Origin: Limisoma sp963601185
GTDB taxonomy: Bacteria > Bacteroidota > Bacteroidia > Bacteroidales > Muribaculaceae
Reading direction: 5' to 3'
NCBI GenBank assembly: GCA_963601185.1
Contig: CAVCEE010000017.1
Span: forward strand, 1-59,522
DNA: 59,522 bases
A program made the position numbers and the translations under genes. The first letter of the stretch is position 1. Each line of letters begins with the position of its first letter. A model generated the notes under the pieces. It had not been told where the DNA came from and searched no databases. It saw nothing but the letters and a program-made list of their open reading frames with translations. Shown here piece after piece: positions 43,580 through 51,040 of the stretch.

Positions 43580-45564
43580 TGGCACGCCCCAGAAAAAAAC
43601 TAAATATATTGCTTATAGAGCCTAATTATTCAAACAAATATCCTCCCATTGGGCTCATGAAAATTGCCTCTTATCATAGAGAACGGGGGCATAATGTGGT
43701 GTTTTTCAAAGGAAACCTCAAAGATTTTGTTGTGGAAAGGATAGTGGATAAATGCATCGCTACACTTTCTGATAAAGACCCTGATGCAGGGTGGTTCTTG
43801 CAAAGGAGTGCCATCTTTCAATTTATAAAGACTCGCAAAATTGAGTTCCTGCATTCTATCGATTTTTCAAAATCAGAAATTCCGTCTTGGTCGGAACTAA
43901 CCATCCGTGATGCAAAAGATTATTATTGGAAAAATCTTTGGAAAGAGAATCCCGAATGGGATAGAGTTTTTGTAACAACTCTTTTTACTTTCTATTGGAA
44001 CATAACAATTGAGACTATAAACTTTGCCAAATTATTAGTAAAGGATCGTAAAAATCTGATGGTTGGGGGAGTTATGGCCTCCATTCAGCCGAAAGAGATT
44101 TTTGAGGCTACAGGAATCAAACCCTTTGTCGGTGTGATGAACAGACCTGGAATTCTTGACAAAAACGACACTGCAATTATTGACGATGAACCTTTGGACT
44201 ATTCTATCTTGGACGAAATAGACTATCATTACCCAATGGAGAATGCCTATTACGGCTATATGACTCGTGGTTGCATACGCCGTTGTGCGTTTTGTGCAGT
44301 GTCTACTCTTGAACCGGAATATAAGAACTATATTCCCTTACGCAAGAAAATAGAGGCCACAGCAGCGTTGTATGGAGACCAAAAAGACTTGCTGCTAATG
44401 GATAACAATGTTCTCGCTTCAGAGAATTTTGATGCTATAATAGATGAAATTAGAGCATGCGGATTTGGAAAAGGAGCTACCGTTACACAGCCTAATCCGT
44501 TGGAAATATCCATACGCAATCTTAAGAATGGTCTAAACGATAGAGCCTATCTGAAAAAATCGCACAGACTTATACGTGAATACTATTTGAAATTAAAGGG
44601 AAATGACGCAGATGTAGTGTATGCTATACTGAAGGAGTGGCATGTATATCAGTTCGACACCGTAACCAAAGAAAATCTTTTGGCAGCCTATGCAGAGGCC
44701 GGTGACGTGCTCAACAGAACTTTCCGTCCGTCTACGCGCCAAAGACATATTGATTTCAACCAAGGTGTAGATGCTCGCTTGTTTACTCCTGAAAAAGCGG
44801 ATAAACTTGCCTCTATCGCCATCAGACCGTTAAGAATAGCTTTCGATAACCTTAAAACCCTAAATGCGTATTTGGCTGCTATAAAGATGAGTGCAGCTGC
44901 TGGAATAAAAGAATTTTCAAATTATCTACTATACAACTTTATGGACTATCCTATCGAGTTGTATCAAAGACTTCTTATAAATGTTGAACTTTGTGATGAA
45001 CTTGATGTCAACATTTATTCATTTCCGATGAAATATCATCCCATACGCAAGGGCAATGAAGCAGATGATGAAGATTTCTCACATAATCGTGACTATATAG
45101 GTCAACATTGGAATCGTAAGTATATTCGGGCAGTACAGGCCATACTAAATAGCACTAAGGGAAAGGTTGGTAAAGGTGTTTCATTCTTCAAAAAGGCATT
45201 TGGCGAGACTGAAGAGGAATTCTTGGAACTGCTGGAACTGCCGGAAACGTTTATTCTGTATCGCTTTTTCTTTGAGTGGATTGATTCACAACCGGGAGGC
45301 GAGGGAACCAACCATTGGCGTAGGGCCTGGCAAAATTGTAAATCTAAATTGCCGGCACGAGAATGGGAAACTCTTCTGGATTATATACATGGCAATGTCT
45401 TTACAGAAGAAGGGAATGACAAGTTCAATTCAGATGAAGCTAAGAAACTATTGTCTTTCTATACAAATTACCGCAAGGACATTATAACCCCAGGTTCATC
45501 TTTGTATGAACTAAAAGTTCAATATGATCTCAATCCGACAATTGCATTGAGGCGAAAGAAATAA
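43579..45564 (+). CDS. Radical SAM protein with B12-binding-like N-terminal domain
   Basis: 661 residues. The N-terminus (NILLIEPNYSNKYPPIGLMKIASYHRERGHNV) resembles the Rossmann-like domain of B12-binding radical SAM enzymes, but I see no DxHxxG cobalamin motif. The cluster motif is RGCIRRCAFC (C232-x3-C236-x2-C239), which binds a 4Fe-4S cluster and SAM. A long C-terminal region (about 320-661) has no motif I recognise. The substrate is unknown. It is the last gene of the operon, ending 116 bp before the CRISPR array. It is not a viperin by context or layout. Confidence 0.8.
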   Translation: MARPRKKLNILLIEPNYSNKYPPIGLMKIASYHRERGHNVVFFKGNLKDFVVERIVDKCIATLSDKDPDAGWFLQRSAIFQFIKTRKIEFLHSIDFSKSEIPSWSELTIRDAKDYYWKNLWKENPEWDRVFVTTLFTFYWNITIETINFAKLLVKDRKNLMVGGVMASIQPKEIFEATGIKPFVGVMNRPGILDKNDTAIIDDEPLDYSILDEIDYHYPMENAYYGYMTRGCIRRCAFCAVSTLEPEYKNYIPLRKKIEATAALYGDQKDLLLMDNNVLASENFDAIIDEIRACGFGKGATVTQPNPLEISIRNLKNGLNDRAYLKKSHRLIREYYLKLKGNDADVVYAILKEWHVYQFDTVTKENLLAAYAEAGDVLNRTFRPSTRQRHIDFNQGVDARLFTPEKADKLASIAIRPLRIAFDNLKTLNAYLAAIKMSAAAGIKEFSNYLLYNFMDYPIELYQRLLINVELCDELDVNIYSFPMKYHPIRKGNEADDEDFSHNRDYIGQHWNRKYIRAVQAILNSTKGKVGKGVSFFKKAFGETEEEFLELLELPETFILYRFFFEWIDSQPGGEGTNHWRRAWQNCKSKLPAREWETLLDYIHGNVFTEEGNDKFNSDEAKKLLSFYTNYRKDIITPGSSLYELKVQYDLNPTIALRRKK

Positions 45565-45680
45565 TGATATGGTTGTTACTCTTGACAACGAGGAGTCAAG
45601 TTTTAGGTGCGCCCTTTTGGCAGTCTTTCGCAAAAATGCTACTTTTCTATAGTGATATTCAGCACATTTTTGGATATACT
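45565..45680 (+). promoter_or_regulatory. CRISPR leader-like gap
   Basis: 116 bp between the radical SAM stop and the first CRISPR repeat. It holds a CTTGAC/GTCAAG inverted repeat (45581-45600) followed by TTTTAGG, which may weakly terminate the operon. The rest is AT-rich up to the first repeat. Its position 5' of the intact repeats, opposite the degenerate end, fits a leader. Confidence 0.5.
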
Positions 45681-45965
45681 GTCGCGCCCCACGTGGGCGC
45701 GTGGATTGAAACTTAATGGTTTGAGAGCGAGTATTACGATTCAGAAGTCGCGCCCCACGTGGGCGCGTGGATTGAAACCCCCTCTCTCGTCATATATTGG
45801 CAAAGTGACAGATGTCGCGCCCCACGTGGGCGCGTGGATTGAAACATTAATTTAATTAAATAATTATGAAGTACTTAGTGTCGCGCCCCACGTGGGCGCG
45901 TGGATTGAAACTTCGCTGTTGGGAGGACTATTGGGTGGACAGTTGGTCGCGCCCCACGTGGGCGC
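45681..45965 (+). CRISPR. Orphan type I-C-like CRISPR array (4 full repeats plus a truncated one)
   Basis: Four identical 32-bp repeats lie at 45681-45712, 45747-45778, 45814-45845 and 45880-45911. Each begins GTCGCGCCCC, contains the hairpin GCGCCC/GGGCGC and ends ATTGAAAC, the I-C form. Spacers are 34, 35, 34 and 34 bp. A fifth copy at 45946-45965 matches only the first 20 bases, so the array decays at its right end, and transcription is left to right. No cas gene is in the window; the usual cas position is taken by the NurA-HerA-GHKL-radical SAM operon. Confidence 0.93.
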
Positions 45966-46490
45966 TACCATCGTTGTCGGAGTGTCGGCTGGTGCTGGCG
46001 GCGCCGCTTACAGGGCGCAATTAACCACACTCCTTTGCCCCAGGCTGAAGCCTGGGGTTATCGATACGGCGCACCTCCGGCGCGCTCTCGCCACTCATCA
46101 TGGCTCACACTCGACACCCACGGCTCGCTGCGCCACGGCTCACACTCGGCACTCACTGAGCGCAACACCTCACCCCACACTCGGTGCACTCGATACTCAC
46201 TGCTCACTATCAGCACTCACCACTCGTCGCGGCGCACTATCATCACTCACTGCGCGCGGCGCCACGGCTCACACTTGGCACTCACTGAACGCTGCATCTC
46301 ACCTCTCACTCGGTGCGCTATCGTCACAGCGCTATCGTCACAGCGCTATCGACACACACTGCTTGACTCGTCTCACGCTCGGTGCGCTATCGATACTCAC
46401 TGAGCGCCGCACCTCACCCCGCACTCGGCGTGCGCTCTTCGCTCACTGCTTGACTTGCGTTTTTTCGGGGATGGTGATTTTTATTTGTCA
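45966..46490. repeat. Non-coding degenerate-repeat region with a REP-like palindrome
   Basis: About 525 bp after the truncated CRISPR repeat with no credible gene. At 46038-46057 CCCCAGGCT and AGCCTGGGG form a perfect 9-bp palindrome, followed by GCGC-arm repeats, resembling a dispersed REP element. From about 46077 the sequence is full of variants of CACTCGGCACTCACTGAGC and GGCTCACAC. At 46315-46356 a 14-bp unit GCGCTATCGTCACA occurs three times in tandem (third copy GCGCTATCGACACA). Long open frames here encode only low-complexity histidine/serine/threonine-rich sequence. Confidence 0.75.
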
Positions 46491-46496
46491 GTAGTG

Positions 46497-46527
46497 TTGC
46501 GAGTTACGAAAAAATGGCGTAACTTTG
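46497..46527 (+). promoter_or_regulatory. Bacteroidota promoter for rplS
   Basis: TTG (46497-46499), 20 nt, then TAACTTTG (46520-46527). The ATG at 46607 follows after an untranslated leader of about 73 nt. Confidence 0.8.
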
Positions 46528-46606
46528 CACCGCTTTTCGTAATCTCTGGCAAGACAAGTGGCTTGTGAATATTGCGACAATTATTAACTAATTAATTCTC
46601 AATAAA

Positions 46607-46963
46607 ATGGATTTGATTAAAGTTGCCGAAGAAGCATTTGCAACCGGCAAACAGCATCCGGAGTTCGGACCGGGCGACACTATTACAGTGGCTTACCGCA
46701 TTAAAGAAGGTAACAAAGAGCGTATCCAGCAGTACCGCGGCGTAGTTATCCGCATTTCTGGTGAGGGCTCAAAGAAACGTTTCACAGTGCGCAAGATCAG
46801 CGACAATATCGGTGTAGAGCGTATCTTCCCTATTGAATCGCCGTTTATCGACAGCATTACAGTCAACAAGTTCGGTAAAGTGCGTCGCGCTAAATTGTAC
46901 TACCTCCGCAACCTTACAGGTAAGAAGGCTCGTATCAAGGAGCGTCGCGTCAACACGAAGTAA
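46607..46963 (+). CDS. rplS: 50S ribosomal protein L19
   Basis: 118 residues. FGPGDTITVAYRIKEGNKERIQQYRGVVI and ERIFPIESPFIDSITV are hallmarks of L19, which sits at the 30S-50S interface. It is the first chromosomal-type gene to the right of the accessory island and is followed by a strong terminator. It is monocistronic. Confidence 0.97.
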   Translation: MDLIKVAEEAFATGKQHPEFGPGDTITVAYRIKEGNKERIQQYRGVVIRISGEGSKKRFTVRKISDNIGVERIFPIESPFIDSITVNKFGKVRRAKLYYLRNLTGKKARIKERRVNTK

Positions 46964-46990
46964 TTCGTTGCCGGAAGACGATACAAAAAA

Positions 46991-47023
46991 TCCGTCAGTC
47001 CATCGGACTGGCGGATTTTTTTT
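46991..47023 (+). terminator. Intrinsic terminator after rplS
   Basis: TCCGTCAGTCC (46991-47001) pairs with GGACTGGCGGA (47005-47015) with one G-U pair, followed by eight Ts. Confidence 0.92.
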
Positions 47024-47044
47024 GTATCGTGCGAGGATTTTGTC

Positions 47045-47323
47045 TCAATCGCCATAAAATCCGTTAGGACTCATCTTTGCCCATCGGAGATACATTTCCT
47101 TGTAATTATCCTTGATAAATTCCCGGATGATTCGCAGGTCTTTGTCGGTCAGTGTGCCGCGTGACTTTACCTCCGTATCGCCATTGCCTTTTACAAAAAG
47201 TTTGGCAGAACCAGCCTCTGTGAGTTTCTTGTCGCTGGCGTGCACGTGCATCGCTTCGATGATGCAGTGCGATGTATAGTAAAGGAAATATCCAGATACC
47301 TTGAAATCGAAATACTTAGGCAT
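47045..47323 (-). CDS. DUF4160 domain-containing small protein
   Basis: 92 residues from the ATG at 47323 (MPKYFDFKVSGYFLYYTS); upstream codons overlap the previous gene. GYFLYYTSHCIIEAMHVHAS fits the GYRF...HIHV core of DUF4160. It lies 1 nt after the stop of the preceding small gene, so it is the third gene of a compact minus-strand cassette. DUF4160 proteins often occur beside other small genes in toxin-antitoxin-like pairs, but no activity is established here. Confidence 0.7.
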   Translation of the reverse strand: MPKYFDFKVSGYFLYYTSHCIIEAMHVHASDKKLTEAGSAKLFVKGNGDTEVKSRGTLTDKDLRIIREFIKDNYKEMYLRWAKMSPNGFYGD

Positions 47324-47324
47324 A

Positions 47325-47555
47325 CTACTCCTCCATATACTTTTGGTTCTTCTTCCAATATCCTTCCACAATGCTCAATTCGACATCGTCCATCGTAGTT
47401 TCCAGGACTTCACCTTGCGGAGACATAAGCAATGCATGATGAGGCTCTTTGAGGTCCAACACCCGAATGTTGGAGTCTTCGGTTCGGGTAAAGGCATAGC
47501 CGCAAACAATCATGTCGGCAGCAGAACTTACCTGTAATAATTCATCATTGTTCAT
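47325..47555 (-). CDS. Small protein of unknown function
   Basis: 76 residues, overlapping the upstream gene by 11 nt and ending 1 nt before the DUF4160 gene. The sequence LQVSSAADMIVCGYAF and HHALLMSPQGEVLET look like a small beta-containing protein. I do not recognise the family. Its tight packing suggests joint function with both neighbours. Confidence 0.6.
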   Translation of the reverse strand: MNNDELLQVSSAADMIVCGYAFTRTEDSNIRVLDLKEPHHALLMSPQGEVLETTMDDVELSIVEGYWKKNQKYMEE

Positions 47556-47835
47556 AGTTCCCGATTTTTACTGATTGGATGTTCTTTAGGAAAGTTTCCG
47601 GCTTGATGTAGAGATTCTGGAGTATCGGCACAAGGTCGATGTATTCTTCCGTCATACCCATACCGTCATAGTCGGCCGTCACTACAATATACCCATCGTC
47701 CCAGGACTTTACCTCTACATATCTTTTCAATATGCTTGGTGTGCGGAAACGGATGTTGTAGCCGGCATATCGGAACGAGGTCATATTGCCCAGATTGGAC
47801 AATATTGCCTGAGTGGTTGCTTCTTGAGTATTCAT
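47545..47835 (-). CDS. Small protein of unknown function
   Basis: 96 residues, first gene of the three-gene cassette. It begins with MNTQEATTQAILSNLGNMTS and contains IRFRTPSILKRYVEVKSWDDGYIVV and an acidic DYDGMGMTEEYIDL stretch. There is no recognisable domain. It follows the ribH stop by 47 nt, so it may share the upstream operon or have its own weak promoter. Confidence 0.6.
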   Translation of the reverse strand: MNTQEATTQAILSNLGNMTSFRYAGYNIRFRTPSILKRYVEVKSWDDGYIVVTADYDGMGMTEEYIDLVPILQNLYIKPETFLKNIQSVKIGNYEQ

Positions 47836-47882
47836 AAGTCTGCCTCCTTATTCAATGTGGTGACTCCGACGGGGCGTGGTTG

Positions 47883-48383
47883 TTATTCTACGCAGGAGAG
47901 GATGCGGCGGTTGAAGTCTGCCATTTTGATTGCGACTTCGGCGGCTTCAGAGCCTTTGTTGCCGAGTGCGCCGCCAGCGCGGTCAATGGCTTGCTGCTCG
48001 TTGTCGGTGGTGAGCACGCCAAACACTACCGGCACTTCTGCGCGTGCATTGAGCGCGGCAACGCCTTGGGTCACGCTGTCGCACACATAGTCGAAATGCG
48101 GTGTGCCGCCGCGGATTACGCAGCCAAACACGATGACTGCATCCACTGGGAGACTGTCGACCATAGCGGCAGCCCCGAAAGTGAGTTCCACGGTGCCGGG
48201 CACGTGCTCGACGATGATGTTGTCGTCGGTGTAGCCTTCAGCGTGGAATACGTCGAGCGCACCCTTGAGGAGCGCTTCGGTAATGTTGCTGTTCCATTCG
48301 GCAACAACGATGCCTACTTTGAAATCTTCGAGTTTGGGCAGGTTGGCCTTGTGTCCGTCGTTGACTCTTTTTTCTGTTGACAT
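47883..48383 (-). CDS. ribH: 6,7-dimethyl-8-ribityllumazine synthase
   Basis: 166 residues. It condenses 5-amino-6-ribitylaminouracil with 3,4-dihydroxy-2-butanone 4-phosphate in riboflavin synthesis. VAEWNSNITEALLKGA and GAAAMVDSLPVDAVIVFGCVIRGGTPHFDYV, including the active-site histidine, are intact. The last gene of a minus-strand run: thioesterase-kdsD-pfkB-GNAT-ribH. Confidence 0.95.
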   Translation of the reverse strand: MSTEKRVNDGHKANLPKLEDFKVGIVVAEWNSNITEALLKGALDVFHAEGYTDDNIIVEHVPGTVELTFGAAAMVDSLPVDAVIVFGCVIRGGTPHFDYVCDSVTQGVAALNARAEVPVVFGVLTTDNEQQAIDRAGGALGNKGSEAAEVAIKMADFNRRILSCVE

Positions 48384-48411
48384 AGCGGTTGTAAGTTTTT
48401 ATGTTGTAGTT

Positions 48412-49545
48412 TTATATTTCTTTTCCGAATGCGCGGCGGCGCTTGTGCTGGCGTGTTTCAAAGTATTGCCACTGCGACTGCACCTTGGTGTTGAGTTCGA
48501 GTTCGGGGTTGCTCTCGGCGTACTTGAACTTGAATTTCTGGAAGTACGGAATCAGGTCGGTGAAGAGCAGCGCGTTCACGCCCTTGCTCTGGTATTCCGG
48601 CTTGATTGCCACTAGCAGAAGGTCGACGGTGTCGGTGATGTTGAAGTACATGGCGCGCATCAGATGCCACCAACCGAAGGGGAACATCCGTCCGTGGGCT
48701 TTTTGCAACGCGCGCGAGAGCGACGGCAGAGCCACGCCGATGCCGATGAGATTGCCCTCCGCATCCTTAATCACGGTGAGCAGGTCGAGGCGGAGCATGC
48801 GGATGTAGTACTTCACATAGTGGTCGATCTGTCGGTCGGTGAGTTGGGTGAACTCAAAAAGTTCGGCGTAAGCCTCGTTGACCAGTTCGAAGAGCGGTCG
48901 TCCGATTTCCTCCACAGCCTTCTTCGCACTCTTGTATTTCACAATCTGAAGACCGTATTTCTTCTTCACGATTTCCGCGATGCGCTGGTGCTTCTCCGGG
49001 ATGGCGTCGGGCACGGTCATTGAAAATTCTACCCAGTCGGCACGCTTCTCGAAGCCCATGCGCTCCAAGTGCTTGGGATAGTAGGGATAGTTGTAGATGG
49101 TCGCCATTGTCGACACCTCCTCGAAGCCCTCCACAAGCATACCCTCGTAGTCCATATCGGAGAATCCGAGCGGACCGATGATTGATGTCATACCGCGCTC
49201 CTTGCCCCATTTGATGGCAGCGTCGAAGAGTGCGCGGCTCACCTCCTCATCGTCGATAAACTCGACGAAGCCGAAGCGCATTTCCTTCTTGCCGCGTTGC
49301 TCGTTGGAGAGTTTGTGGATGATTGCCACGATGCGTCCCACCGGTTTGCCGTCGCGGAAAGCCATGAAATACTCTGCATCGCAGAAGTCGAACGCCGGGT
49401 TTTTGTCGGGCGACAGCGTGTTTACGTCGTCCATCAGCAACGGCGGCACGAAATAATTGTTGCCTTTGTAGAAGTCGGTGCCGAACTGCACGAACTTTTT
49501 CAGCGATTTCTTATCTTTCGGTATTACTCTTATCTCTACTGACAT
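48412..49545 (-). CDS. GNAT-like N-acetyltransferase family protein
   Basis: 377 residues. An N-terminal region with GKPVGRIVAIIHKLSN and a C-terminal GNAT-like portion (LLTVIKDAEGNLIGIGVALPSLS, LLLVAIKPEYQSKGVNALLF) suggest a GNAT-fold protein, a common Bacteroidota hypothetical. The acetyl-CoA loop KPEYQSKGVNALL resembles Q/RxxGxG/A. The substrate is unknown. It is 12 nt downstream of pfkB-like and 28 nt upstream of ribH. Confidence 0.65.
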   Translation of the reverse strand: MSVEIRVIPKDKKSLKKFVQFGTDFYKGNNYFVPPLLMDDVNTLSPDKNPAFDFCDAEYFMAFRDGKPVGRIVAIIHKLSNEQRGKKEMRFGFVEFIDDEEVSRALFDAAIKWGKERGMTSIIGPLGFSDMDYEGMLVEGFEEVSTMATIYNYPYYPKHLERMGFEKRADWVEFSMTVPDAIPEKHQRIAEIVKKKYGLQIVKYKSAKKAVEEIGRPLFELVNEAYAELFEFTQLTDRQIDHYVKYYIRMLRLDLLTVIKDAEGNLIGIGVALPSLSRALQKAHGRMFPFGWWHLMRAMYFNITDTVDLLLVAIKPEYQSKGVNALLFTDLIPYFQKFKFKYAESNPELELNTKVQSQWQYFETRQHKRRRAFGKEI

Positions 49546-49557
49546 ATTGAAAGGGTA

Positions 49558-50412
49558 TTAAAGGTGTTGTGTAAGAATTTCCTTCCATACGGAAAGCGGC
49601 ACATCGTTGATTCCCTCGTGCGAGAGGTTGTGGTCGAGCATTCCCTTCACGAATGCGGCAATCAGCGTGGCATCACATTGCAGCCGGTCGGCTGACGTTA
49701 TCGTTTTTGTATATTCTTTTTTCAGCACGCCGCTGCGTGTGAACATTGTTGCGTTGAGATCCTTGTCGGTGAACAGGAAGTTGTCGCTATAGAACTGAAT
49801 GTGCTCCTTGTAGCACGTCTGCGGGTCAGCCTTGTCGAAAATCTTCACCATATCGCTTTCGCGCGCAATCACAACGTCTGCCACCTCGAGGTTTTCGGCG
49901 ATGGCAGGCATCACGCGCGTGATGCGGCTGCACAGTTCAGGCTTGAAGCCCGGCAGATAGACGATGATGGCCTTGCGGTCCTGCGCATAGGCGAGCAGTT
50001 CGGTGAGTTGCTGCCGCACACTCTCCTCCACGGCGAAAAACGAGCCGAAGACCACGATGTCGTTCTTCTCGATTTTCGGCCAAAGCACGTCGAAGCGCGA
50101 GTCAGGGTATTTCACATACTCCGAAAACCGCTCGTTGCCGTCCTTGTCGCGGAAGATCAGCGACAGTTGCGTGAGACCCTCGGTGAAGCGGTCGATCGAC
50201 TTTGTGCCTACACCGTTGGCGTTGAGGTAGCCCACGACCATATCGCCGGCACCGTCGGTGGCACATTCGCTCACATATTCCACTTCCACACCGGCGCGGC
50301 TCAGCGCCACAGCCATATTGGCTATGCGTCCGCCCACAGCCGACTTTACCGGCTGTCCCTCCTCGTGGAGGATGTCGAGGCACGCCTGTCCCACCGCAAT
50401 CACCTTGTTCAT
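49558..50412 (-). CDS. PfkB-family carbohydrate kinase
   Basis: 284 residues from the ATG at 50412; a much longer upstream frame is low-quality and overlaps kdsD. The opening VIAVGQACLDILHEEGQPVKSAVGGRIANMAVAL and the GVLKKEYTKTITSADRLQCDATLIAAFVKG block fit PfkB kinases, with SADRLQCDA in the position of the usual GAGD catalytic motif. That departure from GAGD is unusual and the activity may be altered. It overlaps kdsD by 4 nt and so is probably translated with it. Confidence 0.75.
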   Translation of the reverse strand: MNKVIAVGQACLDILHEEGQPVKSAVGGRIANMAVALSRAGVEVEYVSECATDGAGDMVVGYLNANGVGTKSIDRFTEGLTQLSLIFRDKDGNERFSEYVKYPDSRFDVLWPKIEKNDIVVFGSFFAVEESVRQQLTELLAYAQDRKAIIVYLPGFKPELCSRITRVMPAIAENLEVADVVIARESDMVKIFDKADPQTCYKEHIQFYSDNFLFTDKDLNATMFTRSGVLKKEYTKTITSADRLQCDATLIAAFVKGMLDHNLSHEGINDVPLSVWKEILTQHL

Positions 50413-51032
50413 CGGTTGACCTCCTTTTCTTCGCCGCGGCTCTTCTTGCCGAGGTATCCTCCGTGGTGGCGGAGGGCATATTGCTCTTTGGTGAAGCCGG
50501 TGGTGCGCATCGTGCCCACAACGAGCACGTCGCCGATTACGGTCATCAGCGTGGTTGAGGTGGTAGGCGTGAGGCCGAGCGGACACACCTCAGGGGCGTT
50601 GCCCGTCCAGAGGCACACGTCGGCAGTCTGCGCCAGTTCGCTGTCGTTGTTGCCGGTAATCACGATGATTTGCAGTTGCGGATTCAGCCGCTTGGCAAGC
50701 ATCACCAGTTCGATGATTTCGCGGGTCTTGCCCGAGTTGGAAAGCAGGAGCATTACGTCGTTTTCCTGCATCACGCCGAGGTCGCCATGCTGCGCCTCGC
50801 TCGGATGGAGAAATACGGCAGGGATGCCCGTTGAGGCAAATGTGGTGGCAATGTTCATTGCAATTTGTCCGGCTTTGCCCATACCCGAAGTGATGAGTTT
50901 GCCGTGGCGACGCCACACCTGTTCCACAATCATGCCGACAGCGCGCTCGTAGCCGTCGGTCACGGGGATTTCAGCCACCGCACGGCTTTCGTGGGCGAGG
51001 ATGTCGCGCATGCATTGTTTGATGTCTGTCAT
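50409..51032 (-). CDS. kdsD: SIS-domain sugar isomerase, probable D-arabinose 5-phosphate isomerase
   Basis: 207 residues. A single SIS domain with TSGMGKAGQIAMNIATTFASTG and LSNSGKTREI, and no CBS domains. This short form of KdsD is seen in Bacteroidota. It would supply D-arabinose 5-phosphate for Kdo in LPS. The coupling to a PfkB kinase supports the identification. GutQ-type use is less likely. Confidence 0.8.
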   Translation of the reverse strand: MTDIKQCMRDILAHESRAVAEIPVTDGYERAVGMIVEQVWRRHGKLITSGMGKAGQIAMNIATTFASTGIPAVFLHPSEAQHGDLGVMQENDVMLLLSNSGKTREIIELVMLAKRLNPQLQIIVITGNNDSELAQTADVCLWTGNAPEVCPLGLTPTTSTTLMTVIGDVLVVGTMRTTGFTKEQYALRHHGGYLGKKSRGEEKEVNR

Positions 51033-51040
51033 ATCTATAC

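Noticed and set aside
43579..45564. Prokaryotic viperin
   Set aside because: It has a B12-like N-terminal region, is twice viperin length, and has no nucleotide kinase partner in the operon.
46315..46356. Second CRISPR array
   Set aside because: The 14-bp units are directly adjacent with no spacers; they form a simple tandem repeat.
45892..46494. Open frames of 200 and 122 codons across the CRISPR end and the degenerate-repeat zone
   Set aside because: The translation is low-complexity (Thr, His, Ser, Leu-rich), starts inside a CRISPR repeat, and has no ribosome-binding site or homologous pattern.
47835..48700. Plus-strand frames opposite ribH and the GNAT gene
   Set aside because: Antisense to well-supported genes with no independent motif.
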